From: Polynucleobacter duraquae
GTDB lineage: Bacteria > Pseudomonadota > Gammaproteobacteria > Burkholderiales > Burkholderiaceae
Direction of reading: 5' to 3'
Length of the DNA: 64,000 nucleotides
Assembly: GCF_000973625.1 (NCBI RefSeq)
Contig: NZ_CP007501.1
Span: forward strand, 806,001-870,000
A program made the position numbers and the translations under genes. Under the pieces are notes generated by a model that saw only the letters and a program-made list of their open reading frames with translations, was not told the origin of the DNA and did no database searches. Shown piece by piece: positions 23,239 through 33,111 of the stretch. Every line of letters starts with the position of its first letter. Positions within the stretch are counted from its first letter, which is position 1.

Positions 23239-26200
23239 ATGATTAAGCTTCTTTCAGCATTAATTTATATTAATTCAGCTGAAAAGAGTAGATTGAAACC
23301 AAGTGCAAATTATTTAGGCAGGTCATGTGAACGCGTAGAAGATGTTGCTCTTCTGACGGGGGGAGGTCGCTACCTCGATGATCTTCCTTTGCCTATTGGA
23401 ACGCTATACGCAGCAGTTGTGCGCTCTCCAATCGCTCATGGAAAAATTATTTCAGTGGACATTGAGCAGGCATTACAGATTAGGGGTGTGAGGGCTATTT
23501 TGACGCTCAAGGATGTCCAGGCCTGGTCTAATCCATTGGTGGTTGCTGTGAAAACCTCTATGCGTCAGTGGGTATTGGCTAGCGAATACGTGCGCTATGT
23601 GGGAGAGCCTATAGCAGTAGTCATTGCTGAATCACGTGCGCTGGCAGAAGACGGGGTTGAGAGGGTTGGGGTCAATATTCAGCCTCTTCCTGCTTTAGTC
23701 GATGTAGATGCTGCTCTGCAAGATAATTCCGTCATTTTGCATGAGGATATTGGTAGTAATTGTGTTTCAGATCGCTCATTTCAATACGGTGATCCAGATA
23801 CTGCTTTCCAACAGGCTGCCAGTGTCATTGAAGTGGATATCCGCTATCCTCGCAATTCTTGTACACCCATAGAAACAGGGGGTGTTATTGCACAATGGCG
23901 GGAGGCGGACTCCTCATATGAAGTAACGTCAAATTTTATGGGGCCATTCTCATTACAAGTAGTCATGGCTGCTGCACTTAAGATTCCCGGAACAAAATTA
24001 CGTCATCATGTTGCCCCAGATTCAGGCGGTAGTTTTGGTGTTAAACAATCAGTATTGCCATACATCATCATGAGCTGTTTAGCATCGCGTAAAGCTGGCG
24101 CCCCAGTAAAGTTTATTGAGGATCGCTTAGAGCATCTTCAGGCAGCAACTTCTGCAACATCCCGACACACTCATTTACGTGCTGCAGTGGATGGAAATGG
24201 AAAGATATTAGCGCTAGATTATGATCAAATTGAAGATTGCGGTGCTTATTTAAGGGCTCCTGAGCCAGCAACTCTTTATCGCATGCATGGGTGCGTTACA
24301 GGTCCATATCAAATTCAGAATTTAAAAATTCGTAATCGTGTTGTATTGATTAATAAAACTCCTACTGGACTGGTAAGGGGTTTTGGCGGTCCTCAAGTTT
24401 ATTATGCCCTGGAACGTCTGATTCATAAAATTGCTAAAACGTTAGGTAAAACGCATCAAGAAATTGCAGCGCTAAATTATGTTCAAAAAGATCAATTTCC
24501 ATATCGGGCTGCTGCAGGAGCATTACTAGATTCTGGTAACTACCAACAGGCTTTGAAAATACTGGAGGGTTCTCCAGAGTTTCGAAAAATATTAGACCGT
24601 AGGGAGCAGGCAAAAAAAGAGGGACGTTACTACGGCATTGGTATTTCATCGATTGTTGAACCTTCAGTTTCTAATATGGGTTACATCACAACCGTTCTTA
24701 CAAAAGAGCAAAGAGCAAAAGCCGGTCCTAAAAATGGAGCGATCACCTCAGCAACTGTAAGTATTGACCCTTCTGGAAATATTTCTGCAAATATCGCCTC
24801 AGCACCAGCTGGCCAAGGCCATCAAACCGTTATCAGCCAGCTTTTAGCAGATGTTTTTGGTGTCTTGCCTTCACAAATTCAGGTGAATGTTGATTTTGAT
24901 ACTGCTAAAGATGCATGGTCAATTGCCGCCGGAAACTATTCAAGTCGTTTTGCTGGAGCAGTTGCGGGTACAGTATTTCTTGCGGCGGAAAAGTTAAAGG
25001 CTCGAATTGCTGATTATGCAGCGCAGGCACTGCAGGCAAAGCCAGAAGACTTAATATTTGCAAATGAAAACATATCGGTAGCAGGAGATGAGACCAGGCG
25101 CATTTCTTTCTCAAGATTATGCGGAAATTTCCATTGGTCTCCAGGATTGATTCGAGAGGCTCTTGGACCTGAGGCCATTCTTGCGCTACAGGAAACGCAC
25201 TTTTGGAGCGCAGATGTTTTAGAGGCGCCTGATGAGGGTGATCGAATTAATACTTCCGCTGCGTATGGTTTTGCTATCGATGCTTGTGGGATCGAGATAG
25301 ATCCGGAAACTTGCTCGGCAAAAGTTGATCAATACATTACCGTACATGACGCAGGAAAAATATTAAACCCAGCTTTAGCAGATGGACAGATTTATGGTGC
25401 CTATGCACAAGCTGTTGGGGCAGCTCTTTTTGAGGAGTTTGTCTATAGTAGTGATGGAAATTTTCTGTCCGGAACTTTTGCAGATTATCGCCTACCGACT
25501 GCAAGTGATATTTGTACTCCAAAAATTTATCACCAAGAATCTCCAAGCCCATTCACTCCTTTGGGCGCCAAAGGAATTGGCGAGGGAAATAGTATGAGTA
25601 CTCCAGTTTGTATTGCAAATGCAATTGCAGACGCATTAGATATCGAGGATATTATCCTGCCTGCAACCCCAAGTCGAATTCATGCACTTCTTGTAAAAAA
25701 GGGTTCGCTTAAGCTTGATAAGCCGTCGAATCAGACTTCTTCAATGGTCTCAAATGCTGATTATCCTTTGAAAGCTCAGGGTGAAGTTAGGTTGCAGGTT
25801 CTTCCAGAAAGTATCTTTGCAGTTTTACTTGATCCGGAGAGGTTAAAAAATGTTATTCCGGGCTGTGAATCCATACGTAAAACATCTATATCAGATGGTA
25901 TTCAGTTTGATTGCATAGCAGTTGTACGAATTGGTATTGCAAAGGCTCGATTTGTAGCCAAAGTTAATTTAACAAATATTCAAGATCCTGATAGTTTTTC
26001 CTTAGGTGGAGAGGGTCGTGGCCCACTTGGAATGGCGTTGGGGATGGGTCAAGTAAGTCTGAAGAATGATGGAGGCACTACTGTTTTAAAGTACGACTAC
26101 CAAGCTCAGGTATCAGGAAAGCTTGCAGCAATTGGTAGCAGGTTATTAGAGGGTGCAATTCGATTGGTCTTAGATCAGCTGTTTAGGGCGCTTGCAAAAG

Positions 26201-26277
26201 AAGCCGGTGCAAAACAGGAAGGTTTATTTAAACTCTTGCTTAGCAGATTCTTTACCATATTGGGAGTTGGTAAATGA
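23239..26277 (+). CDS. hmfA: Molybdenum hydroxylase large subunit fused to a CoxG-like domain (furoyl-CoA dehydrogenase)
   Basis: A 1012-aa protein. Residues 20-840 are a xanthine-dehydrogenase/CoxL-type molybdopterin subunit: GRSCERVEDVALLTGGGRYLDD at the start, PDSGGSFGVK, LVRGFGGPQVYYALERL and the catalytic Glu loop GAKGIGEGNS. Residues about 855-1012 are a SRPBCC (CoxG-like) domain, an unusual fusion. In an hmfABCDE order it would hydroxylate 2-furoyl-CoA at C5. The first 20 residues look unlike the family; a TTG near 23293 may be the real start. The next gene overlaps by 4 nt. Confidence 0.78.
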   Translation: MIKLLSALIYINSAEKSRLKPSANYLGRSCERVEDVALLTGGGRYLDDLPLPIGTLYAAVVRSPIAHGKIISVDIEQALQIRGVRAILTLKDVQAWSNPLVVAVKTSMRQWVLASEYVRYVGEPIAVVIAESRALAEDGVERVGVNIQPLPALVDVDAALQDNSVILHEDIGSNCVSDRSFQYGDPDTAFQQAASVIEVDIRYPRNSCTPIETGGVIAQWREADSSYEVTSNFMGPFSLQVVMAAALKIPGTKLRHHVAPDSGGSFGVKQSVLPYIIMSCLASRKAGAPVKFIEDRLEHLQAATSATSRHTHLRAAVDGNGKILALDYDQIEDCGAYLRAPEPATLYRMHGCVTGPYQIQNLKIRNRVVLINKTPTGLVRGFGGPQVYYALERLIHKIAKTLGKTHQEIAALNYVQKDQFPYRAAAGALLDSGNYQQALKILEGSPEFRKILDRREQAKKEGRYYGIGISSIVEPSVSNMGYITTVLTKEQRAKAGPKNGAITSATVSIDPSGNISANIASAPAGQGHQTVISQLLADVFGVLPSQIQVNVDFDTAKDAWSIAAGNYSSRFAGAVAGTVFLAAEKLKARIADYAAQALQAKPEDLIFANENISVAGDETRRISFSRLCGNFHWSPGLIREALGPEAILALQETHFWSADVLEAPDEGDRINTSAAYGFAIDACGIEIDPETCSAKVDQYITVHDAGKILNPALADGQIYGAYAQAVGAALFEEFVYSSDGNFLSGTFADYRLPTASDICTPKIYHQESPSPFTPLGAKGIGEGNSMSTPVCIANAIADALDIEDIILPATPSRIHALLVKKGSLKLDKPSNQTSSMVSNADYPLKAQGEVRLQVLPESIFAVLLDPERLKNVIPGCESIRKTSISDGIQFDCIAVVRIGIAKARFVAKVNLTNIQDPDSFSLGGEGRGPLGMALGMGQVSLKNDGGTTVLKYDYQAQVSGKLAAIGSRLLEGAIRLVLDQLFRALAKEAGAKQEGLFKLLLSRFFTILGVGK

Positions 26278-27107
26278 AGTCTGCTCCATTTGTCATGCAC
26301 CAGGTCAACTCCCAAGCAGATATTTTAAATTTGTTAGACCAGTATGGTGATGATGCCCGTATCATTGCTGGCGGCCAAACACTGGTTCCCGTATTGGCAA
26401 TGAGGGTGGCTAGCCCTGATCATCTCATCGATATCAATAAGGTTATAGAACTTAAAAATTTTGGTGTTTCTGGTGATGTCCTGCTTGTTGGGTCTGGTGT
26501 TAGACAGGCTGAATTAGAAAAGTGGAGTGATCTTGATAAGACTCAGCCACTTTTAAGCATGATGTTCCCATGGATAGCCCATGCCCCAATTCGGAATCGT
26601 GGAACAGTATGCGGATCTATTGCTCATGCTGATCCCAGCGCCGAATTAGTTCTTGGCCTAGCCGTATTAGATGGCTCTGTCACACTAGTTAGCAAAAAGA
26701 AGAAGCGGATAGTTCAAGCCAAGGATTTTTTTCTAGGAGCACTTCAAACTTGCCGTCAATCAAATGAATTTATCGAGTCTGTCCAGTTTCCTATTCGTGG
26801 GCATGATGCCAGATTTGGATTTTCTGAGTATGGTTATCGCCATGGAGATTATGCAGTAGTAGCTGTTGCAGTCATCCAGGAAGGTAATAGTTGGACCGTA
26901 GGGTTTGGTGGAGTTGATGATACTGTGCGGGTATATAAATGCGTTGCTAATTCTATAAATGAGATTAGCCAGTTTATAGATGATTTAGCCTCTGAAACAG
27001 AGGTAAGGGAAGATCCTACCGCAACTTCAGGACTACGCCGACATCTGATGCGCTCACTTGGGAAGCGTGCATGCCAACAAGCTACAGATTTTAGAGTGAT
27101 TAAATAG
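26274..27107 (+). CDS. hmfB: FAD-binding subunit of the molybdenum hydroxylase
   Basis: A 277-aa CoxM-type flavoprotein that passes electrons from the iron-sulfur centre to FAD. The FAD motifs are IIAGGQTLVPVLAMR near residues 35-49 and RNRGTVCGSIAHADPSAE near 104-121. It overlaps the large subunit by ATGA and is followed after 1 nt by the iron-sulfur subunit, forming the usual three-subunit set. Confidence 0.82.
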   Translation: MKSAPFVMHQVNSQADILNLLDQYGDDARIIAGGQTLVPVLAMRVASPDHLIDINKVIELKNFGVSGDVLLVGSGVRQAELEKWSDLDKTQPLLSMMFPWIAHAPIRNRGTVCGSIAHADPSAELVLGLAVLDGSVTLVSKKKKRIVQAKDFFLGALQTCRQSNEFIESVQFPIRGHDARFGFSEYGYRHGDYAVVAVAVIQEGNSWTVGFGGVDDTVRVYKCVANSINEISQFIDDLASETEVREDPTATSGLRRHLMRSLGKRACQQATDFRVIK

Positions 27108-27108
27108 A

Positions 27109-27603
27109 ATGAAGAACCATTTAGTAACACTATCTTTAAATGGAGTTGAGCGCGAAGCTGCTTGTGAATCACGTACTACATTGCTTGATTTTATTCGGCA
27201 TGACTTAGGCTTAACAGGTACTCATGCAGGATGTGAACATGGCGTATGTGGAGCATGTACCGTTGAGTTCGATGGAGAAGTGGTCCGTTCTTGTCTGATG
27301 TTCGCCTGTCAAGCTAATGGTGCAAGTGTTAATACCGTCGAAGGTATAGCAAAATCGGGCGAGATGTCTGATTTGCAAAGTGCCTTTAAAAAATATCATG
27401 CGCTTCAATGCGGATTTTGCACGGCTGGATTTTTGATGTCAGCGAAGGACTTACTTAACAAAAATCCAAATCCGACTGAGTTGGAGGTTCGGGAGGGATT
27501 ATCGGGCAATTTATGTCGATGCACTGGATATGTTGGAATAGTCGAGGCAGTTTTAGAGATTGCATCAGCTAGAGCCTACAAAAATGGGAGAGAGCATGCT
27601 TGA
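27109..27603 (+). CDS. hmfC: [2Fe-2S] subunit of the molybdenum hydroxylase
   Basis: A 164-aa small subunit with two [2Fe-2S] clusters. The plant-type N-terminal cluster is in GCEHGVCGACTVEFDG with a later RSCLM. The C-terminal helical cluster is in LQCGFCTAGFLM and GNLCRCTGYVGI. All eight Cys of the family are present. Its end overlaps the CoA-ligase start by 8 nt. Confidence 0.85.
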   Translation: MKNHLVTLSLNGVEREAACESRTTLLDFIRHDLGLTGTHAGCEHGVCGACTVEFDGEVVRSCLMFACQANGASVNTVEGIAKSGEMSDLQSAFKKYHALQCGFCTAGFLMSAKDLLNKNPNPTELEVREGLSGNLCRCTGYVGIVEAVLEIASARAYKNGREHA

Positions 27604-29131
27604 TTTAGGCAGAACTTTTTTGCAGGCTGTAGAGCGTGATCCAGGCAGCTTGGCAATCGTAGATGGTAACAAACGCTACACCTACGGAGAATGGGCGCTA
27701 CATATTGGCGCTATTCAGCAATTTTTTAATGATAAAGGCTTGAGGAACGGCGATCGGATTTTGACGATTTTGCAAAATCGCTATGAGGCAGCAACCATTC
27801 ATTGGGCTTGCCAGATGGCAGGTATCGCTATCGTCCCTCTAAATTGGCGCTCTAAGTCTGATGAGATTGATTATTGCGCTCAAAATGCTGATGTCAAACT
27901 AGCATTCGTTGAGGAAGTATCCCTCGGCAACTATTTGCAATCAGAAACTAGTAAATCAATCTCCGTCATTCTTTGTATGGAGAAGGGGCCCACAGATGAG
28001 TATACGTATTTTGATGAGTTAATACAGGTAGGTGTAGAGCCTACTGCACAGGGTCATGTTGAGGATATTTCTGTCATGCTTTTCACTTCCGGCACTACCG
28101 GCAAGCCGAAAGGTGTCCCAAGAAAGCAGCGGGCTGAGCGCGCAGCAGGAATTGCACATGTGGCTCAAAACCAATATGCAATGGCGGAGGTGACCTTAGG
28201 TGTAATGCCTCTTTATCACACCATGGGCGTGCGCACGCTGCTATCCCTATGTATTGTTAATGGCACATATGTTGCTGTACCACGTTGGGATGTTGATAAG
28301 GCAATAGATGCAATTGAGCGGGAGGCAGTGACGCATCTCTATTTAGTGCCAACGCTTTATCACGACATGCTCCAGTCAAAAAACTTTAATGCAAGTCGAG
28401 TTAAAACTGTCAAGAAGTTAGGATTTGCAGGCGCTCCTATGCATGATGCTTTGTTGCTGAGTCTAAGTGAAGCCTTCTCCCCTGAATTATTCGTAAACCA
28501 TTACGGCTCAAGTGAAATCTATACATACACCATTAATCAGAATGCAGTGGCTAAACCAGGTTGTGCTGGCAAAGCTGGAATAAATGCACGCATTAAAGTA
28601 GTTAAGTTAGATCAAGGATCTATACAGACTATGCCTACACAATTGGCATCCTGTAATGAAGAGGGACAGATCATTTGTGATCTCTCGGGGGATGAGGCAT
28701 TTGAGGGCTACTGGAAGCGGCCAGATGCAGATCAAAAGTCTATTCGGGGCGGCTGGTACTTTACAGGCGATACAGGTTACTTTGATGAGTCAGGTGACTT
28801 ATTTGTGACTGGTCGTGTAGATGACATGATTATTTCTGGGGGGGAAAATATCTCCCCTGTTGAGATTGAATCAATCTTGTCTTTGCATCCTTCGGTAAGT
28901 GAGGTAGCTGTTGCAGGATTGAAAGATGATCGCCTTGGCCAAAAAGTAGTTGCATTCATTAGGGCCTCTGGAATTGTGGATTCAATTGTCCTAGATGAAT
29001 ATTGCCGTGGTTCTGATTTGATCAACTTTAAGCGCCCCCGTGAATACGTATTTGTTAAAGAAATTCCCAAGTCGCCAGTGGGAAAAGTGTTGCGGCGGAT
29101 GTTGATTGCTGGCGAATATGAAAGAGCTTAA
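27596..29131 (+). CDS. hmfD: Acyl-CoA ligase, probable 2-furoyl-CoA synthetase
   Basis: A 511-aa AMP-forming adenylating enzyme. Motifs are LFTSGTTGKPKGVPRK near residues 160-175, YGSSE, GWYFTGDTGYFDESGDLF and VTGRVDDMIISGGENISP, and the catalytic Lys in PKSPVGKVLRRM near the end. The ATG at 27596 is chosen because GGGAGAGAG precedes it and upstream codons lie inside the iron-sulfur gene. In the furoate pathway it activates 2-furoate to its CoA ester. By sequence alone another aromatic or heterocyclic acid is possible; the operon order favours furoate. Confidence 0.78.
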   Translation: MLDLGRTFLQAVERDPGSLAIVDGNKRYTYGEWALHIGAIQQFFNDKGLRNGDRILTILQNRYEAATIHWACQMAGIAIVPLNWRSKSDEIDYCAQNADVKLAFVEEVSLGNYLQSETSKSISVILCMEKGPTDEYTYFDELIQVGVEPTAQGHVEDISVMLFTSGTTGKPKGVPRKQRAERAAGIAHVAQNQYAMAEVTLGVMPLYHTMGVRTLLSLCIVNGTYVAVPRWDVDKAIDAIEREAVTHLYLVPTLYHDMLQSKNFNASRVKTVKKLGFAGAPMHDALLLSLSEAFSPELFVNHYGSSEIYTYTINQNAVAKPGCAGKAGINARIKVVKLDQGSIQTMPTQLASCNEEGQIICDLSGDEAFEGYWKRPDADQKSIRGGWYFTGDTGYFDESGDLFVTGRVDDMIISGGENISPVEIESILSLHPSVSEVAVAGLKDDRLGQKVVAFIRASGIVDSIVLDEYCRGSDLINFKRPREYVFVKEIPKSPVGKVLRRMLIAGEYERA

Positions 29132-29152
29132 TTTTTTTACTAGAAAGACCTT

Positions 29153-29962
29153 ATGACTACAATTTTGAAGCATCCTTTTAGCAATATTCTTGATAACCCT
29201 GATGGTTTCTATGTGGAAATTAATGAATCCCAACAAAGGGCAGATATTGTTTTAAAGAGGCCTCCTTTTAACGTGATACAGATGCCACAGCGCGATCAAT
29301 TACGCGCTGCATTCGAGGCCCTAGATGCTGACGATCGCATCCGCATTATTGTATTGAGAGCTGAAGGCGAGCATTTCTCTAGTGGTGGAGATATTAAAGG
29401 GTTTTTAGAGGCAACTCCAGAGCATGTTTCAAAACTAGCATGGAATGTTGCAGCGCCTACGCGTTGCACAAAACCGGTCATTGCTGCAAATCATGGCTAT
29501 TGTTTCGGTGTTGGCTTTGAAATTTCGTTGGCATGCGATTTTCGTATAGCAGCTGAATCCACTCTCTATGCATTGCCCGAGCAAAAATTAGGTCAAATTC
29601 CTGGCTCAGGTGGATCTGCGCGTTTGCAAAAAATGATTGGCATCACTAGAACCAAAGATATTGTGATGCGCTCAAGGCGCATCAAAGGGCAGCAAGCGTA
29701 TGAATGGGGAGTTGCAACTGAGTGTGTTCCAGATTCTGAGCTTGCTAGTGCCGTTTCTAAATTGGTAGATGAACTACGTTCATTCTCACCTCTGGCGCAG
29801 AGAACAGCAAAGAAGATGCTGAACGAAACAGAGGATTGCCTATTAACTACAGCAATCGAAGTCGAGGGTCATTGCTATAGCCGCTTACGCAATTCGGAAG
29901 ATTTTAAGGAAGGGGTTGAAGCTTTTCATGGAAAGCGTCAACCAAATTTTGTTGGTCGTTAA
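29153..29962 (+). CDS. hmfE: Crotonase-fold hydrolase, probable 2-oxoglutaroyl-CoA hydrolase
   Basis: A 269-aa enoyl-CoA hydratase/isomerase-family protein. The CoA-binding oxyanion regions are GEHFSSGGDIKGF near residues 74-86 and NHGYCFGVGFEISLACDFR near 116-134. In the furoate pathway the ring-hydroxylated CoA ester opens to 2-oxoglutaroyl-CoA, and HmfE of this family releases 2-oxoglutarate. It sits directly after the CoA ligase and before the importer. The assignment to hydrolysis rather than hydration rests on gene order. Confidence 0.72.
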   Translation: MTTILKHPFSNILDNPDGFYVEINESQQRADIVLKRPPFNVIQMPQRDQLRAAFEALDADDRIRIIVLRAEGEHFSSGGDIKGFLEATPEHVSKLAWNVAAPTRCTKPVIAANHGYCFGVGFEISLACDFRIAAESTLYALPEQKLGQIPGSGGSARLQKMIGITRTKDIVMRSRRIKGQQAYEWGVATECVPDSELASAVSKLVDELRSFSPLAQRTAKKMLNETEDCLLTTAIEVEGHCYSRLRNSEDFKEGVEAFHGKRQPNFVGR

Positions 29963-29983
29963 TTTTTTCGAGGAGAGTACATC

Positions 29984-31165
29984 ATGAAAAAGCAATTTGA
30001 AACAAAAAAAATCGCTGTAGCTGTAGCTTTGTGCCTTGGCGCATCTTTAGTTTCTGCGCAACCTGGCCCTATCAAAATTGGAGTTGTAACACCATTATCC
30101 GGAACCTATACCCCGATTGGCGAGCAAGTCAAAATGGGCTTAGATCTCGCCGCTAGGGAAATTAATGCTGCTGGCGGTATTAATGGTCGAAAAATTAATT
30201 TGATTTATGAAGATGAAGAGGCAAATCCTGCAGTTGCAACTCAAAAGGCAGAGAAATTATTCCAAGTAGAAAAGGTTGACTTTTTAACTGGTACCGTTAA
30301 TTCGGGATCTACATTAGCAGTAGGGCAGGTGGCCGAGCGCAATAATAAGCTAATCGCAACATCCGTTTCATTTGCGGATTCGATTACGGGAGATAAATGC
30401 TCACCCAATGTATTCCGTGTCAATGCACGTGCAGGTATGCAGTCTGCAGCATTAGCCGCATGGGTGGATAAAGAAATTCCTAAGTCAAATATATTCTTTA
30501 TTGGACCTGACTATGAGATGGGGCGTAGTACTGTATCAGCATTTAAGAGGGCATCTACTGAAAAAGGCGCTAAAGATGTTGGCGAAGTGTTTGCACCTCT
30601 CGATAACAAGGATTATTCACCATACTTTGGTCAAGTAAGGGCTGCTAAGCCTAATGTGATCTATACCTCAGTAGCTGGAAACGATACTGTGCGGTTATTT
30701 TCACAAATGGAAGAGTATGGTCTGAATAAAGGAGTGACACTTGTTGGAGCATCTGGCACAGTTACTTCTCAAAATATGGGCGCTATCGGGAAGTCTGCAA
30801 ATGGCTTTGTAACAGGGGTTGGCTACTCTCCTAAGTTAGACAATCCAGCGAATAAAAAGTTCGTAGCTGATTTCCAGAAAGCTTACAACAAGCTACCTGA
30901 TCTTTATGGCGCAGATTCATATGGACTTTTATATTTTTATAAAGCTGCCGTAGAAAAAGCGAAGTCTACTGAAACCGATAAAGTTCGGACAGCAATGGAC
31001 GACTTAAGCTGGCAAACTCCACAAGGCACCAAGAAGATGCGTGCTGGTGATCACCAGGCAATGCAAGATATGTTTGCTGTCCGTGTGGAGAATGGCGAAT
31101 TTAATATTGTTGGAAGAGTTCCGTCAGATCAGGCAATTGGCCCTGATGTATGTACTCGTTTTTAA
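29984..31165 (+). CDS. ABC importer substrate-binding protein (branched-chain amino-acid type)
   Basis: A 393-aa periplasmic protein with a signal peptide (cleavage near residue 25, LVSAQP) and the LivK-type two-lobe fold: IKIGVVTPLSGTYTPIGEQ, then AAREINAAGGINGRKINLIYEDEE and later PNVIYTSVAGNDTVR. Many relatives bind aromatic or organic acids. A GAGGAGAG ribosome-binding site precedes it. Directly following the furoate genes, it probably captures furoate. A stem-loop with a T run follows, likely letting only part of transcription into the membrane genes. Confidence 0.88.
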   Translation: MKKQFETKKIAVAVALCLGASLVSAQPGPIKIGVVTPLSGTYTPIGEQVKMGLDLAAREINAAGGINGRKINLIYEDEEANPAVATQKAEKLFQVEKVDFLTGTVNSGSTLAVGQVAERNNKLIATSVSFADSITGDKCSPNVFRVNARAGMQSAALAAWVDKEIPKSNIFFIGPDYEMGRSTVSAFKRASTEKGAKDVGEVFAPLDNKDYSPYFGQVRAAKPNVIYTSVAGNDTVRLFSQMEEYGLNKGVTLVGASGTVTSQNMGAIGKSANGFVTGVGYSPKLDNPANKKFVADFQKAYNKLPDLYGADSYGLLYFYKAAVEKAKSTETDKVRTAMDDLSWQTPQGTKKMRAGDHQAMQDMFAVRVENGEFNIVGRVPSDQAIGPDVCTRF

Positions 31166-31180
31166 TATGCCGTTGAATTT

Positions 31181-31215
31181 CTCCGCATCTGTTTTTTGAG
31201 GATGCGGAGTTTTTT
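31181..31215 (+). terminator. Intra-operon terminator/attenuator
   Basis: CTCCGCATC pairs with GATGCGGAG (9 bp) and is followed by six T, between the binding-protein gene and the first permease. This arrangement commonly gives more binding protein than membrane components. Confidence 0.8.
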
Positions 31216-31250
31216 GAGCTTGTAAATATTACCAAGGGATCGGGTTTTTA

Positions 31251-32135
31251 ATGCTAGAGAGTTTGCAATTTATTTACGCACCACAGATAGTCAATGGACT
31301 TTCAATTGGCGTTGCCGTAGTCCTAATGGCTTTAGGCTTAACTATTATTTTTGGTTTGCTAGATGTTATTAATATGTCACATGGCGAGTTTTATGCTGCT
31401 GGGGCATTTATCAGCGTGAGTCTCATGGCAATGGGAGTTTCCTTTTGGTTCTGTCTTTTATTAGTCCCGATGATATTGGTGCCCATTGGTTTTGCAATGG
31501 AAAGGCTTTTGATTCAGAAAGTATTCCACTATAAAGATCGCCATATCCTTACTTTGCTACTGACGTTTGGCGTAGCAATGGTTCTAGAGGATGCATACAA
31601 GATTATTTGGGGTGCGAATCCAATTAAACCTAGCGCCCCAATCTCAGGGGCTAGCGAGTTGTTAGGGGTAATGTTTCCAAATTACCGGTTATTTTTAATG
31701 GGATTTGGCGCTTTACTGATCTTCTCTGTATGGGCGCTTATTTACAAAACCCAATTGGGTGCAATTGTAAGAGCCTCTGCGTTTGACAAAGATATGAGCT
31801 CTTCATTAGGTATACCGGTAATGCGGGTTTATGCGCTGACATTTGCATTGGGCGTTGCTTTAGCTGGCCTTGCTGGAGTGCTCCTAGCTCCAATCTATTC
31901 AGTATTTCCTACTATGGGGCGAGACTTTATTTTGATGGCCTTTAGCGTTGTCATTGTTGGGGGTCTTGGAAGTATCAAAGGGGCTGTGATTGCAGGAATA
32001 TTACTGACACAATTGCAATCAATTTCTTCTCTATATATTTCTCCAGTTTGGTCAGATCCTCTGGTATTTACGGTAATGGTCTTAGTCTTGATGTTTAAGC
32101 CATCCGGTCTGTATGGGGGGATGAAAAATGCATAA
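31251..32135 (+). CDS. ABC importer permease, LivH type
   Basis: A 294-aa inner-membrane permease with about eight helices. Family features are NGLSIGVAVVLMALGLTIIF, GLLDVINMSHGEFYAAGAF near residues 35-53 and VVIVGGLGSIKGAVIAGILL near 235. It forms the channel with the LivM-type partner, whose start overlaps by 8 nt. Confidence 0.88.
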   Translation: MLESLQFIYAPQIVNGLSIGVAVVLMALGLTIIFGLLDVINMSHGEFYAAGAFISVSLMAMGVSFWFCLLLVPMILVPIGFAMERLLIQKVFHYKDRHILTLLLTFGVAMVLEDAYKIIWGANPIKPSAPISGASELLGVMFPNYRLFLMGFGALLIFSVWALIYKTQLGAIVRASAFDKDMSSSLGIPVMRVYALTFALGVALAGLAGVLLAPIYSVFPTMGRDFILMAFSVVIVGGLGSIKGAVIAGILLTQLQSISSLYISPVWSDPLVFTVMVLVLMFKPSGLYGGMKNA

Positions 32136-33111
32136 TCCTCAAGTAAAGGCGATTCGATTTATTGAGCTATTTTTACTCTCATCGGCCCTCGTTCTTTATA
32201 TAGCCGGAAGTATCTTTGAAGACACATTCTTTCTGAGGCTGGCTACGGAAGCATTGATCTTTGGCGGGCTTGCAATGTCCGTTGATTTATTGCTTGGGAT
32301 TGTCGGACTACTTTCTCTTGGACAGGCGTTTTATTTTGGGTTTGGTGCTTACTTGTCCGCTTTAGTCCTGAAAGAAATTTCACCATCGTTTTTCTTGGCA
32401 ATAGGGATTGTGACCCTGTCATCTATTTTATTGGGGTGGATTGCTAGCTTCATAGCTCTTCGGTCAAAAGGGGTCTACTTTGCATTAATCACATTTGGAC
32501 TTGCGCAAGTAGCTGCCAAGGTTGTCTATAACACTCGCAGCCTTGGAGCATCGGATGGGATGATGGGTGTACCTATTTTGCAGATTTGGACCCCGTTTGG
32601 TTCTATAGATACTAGTCATCCAGGCGCATTTTTTCTAATTACTTTGCTGACTATTGGGGTGTTATACGCCGTCCTAAAATATTTTCTTACAACCCCCATG
32701 GGATCAATATGGCACGCTATCCGATGCAATGAGGATCGTTTGGCCTACGTCGGCTATAAGTCAAAAGGACCAAAGCAAGTTGCCTTTATTTTAGCTACAG
32801 TGGTTGCTGCTGTGTCTGGGGCTCTTTATCCTATGTTGAGAGGTTTCGTCTCACCAGAGTTAATGTTCTTTAGTGTTTCTGGTAACGCGGTAGTGACAGT
32901 TGTTTTGGGTGGCGTTGGAACTTTAATAGGACCAATTCTTGGTAGCGTTCTTTTGACTTCATTCAAATCAATTATTGGAACTTGGACTGTTCACCACCAC
33001 ATTGTTATAGGAATTATCTTCGTGGTTATTGTGGTCTCTGCACCAAAGGGACTCGCCGGCTTACTCGCTAAATACCTGGGTAAGAATCATACTAGCAAAG
33101 AGGGGGAGTGA
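32128..33111 (+). CDS. ABC importer permease, LivM type
   Basis: A 327-aa inner-membrane permease. Its family features are AMSVDLLLGIVGLLSLGQAFYFGFGAY (split by helix turns) near residues 50-75, IALRSKGVYFALITFGLAQ and VVLGGVGTLIGPILGSVLL near 260. It overlaps the preceding permease by 8 nt and the following ATPase start, so the genes are translated as a unit. Confidence 0.88.
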   Translation: MHNPQVKAIRFIELFLLSSALVLYIAGSIFEDTFFLRLATEALIFGGLAMSVDLLLGIVGLLSLGQAFYFGFGAYLSALVLKEISPSFFLAIGIVTLSSILLGWIASFIALRSKGVYFALITFGLAQVAAKVVYNTRSLGASDGMMGVPILQIWTPFGSIDTSHPGAFFLITLLTIGVLYAVLKYFLTTPMGSIWHAIRCNEDRLAYVGYKSKGPKQVAFILATVVAAVSGALYPMLRGFVSPELMFFSVSGNAVVTVVLGGVGTLIGPILGSVLLTSFKSIIGTWTVHHHIVIGIIFVVIVVSAPKGLAGLLAKYLGKNHTSKEGE

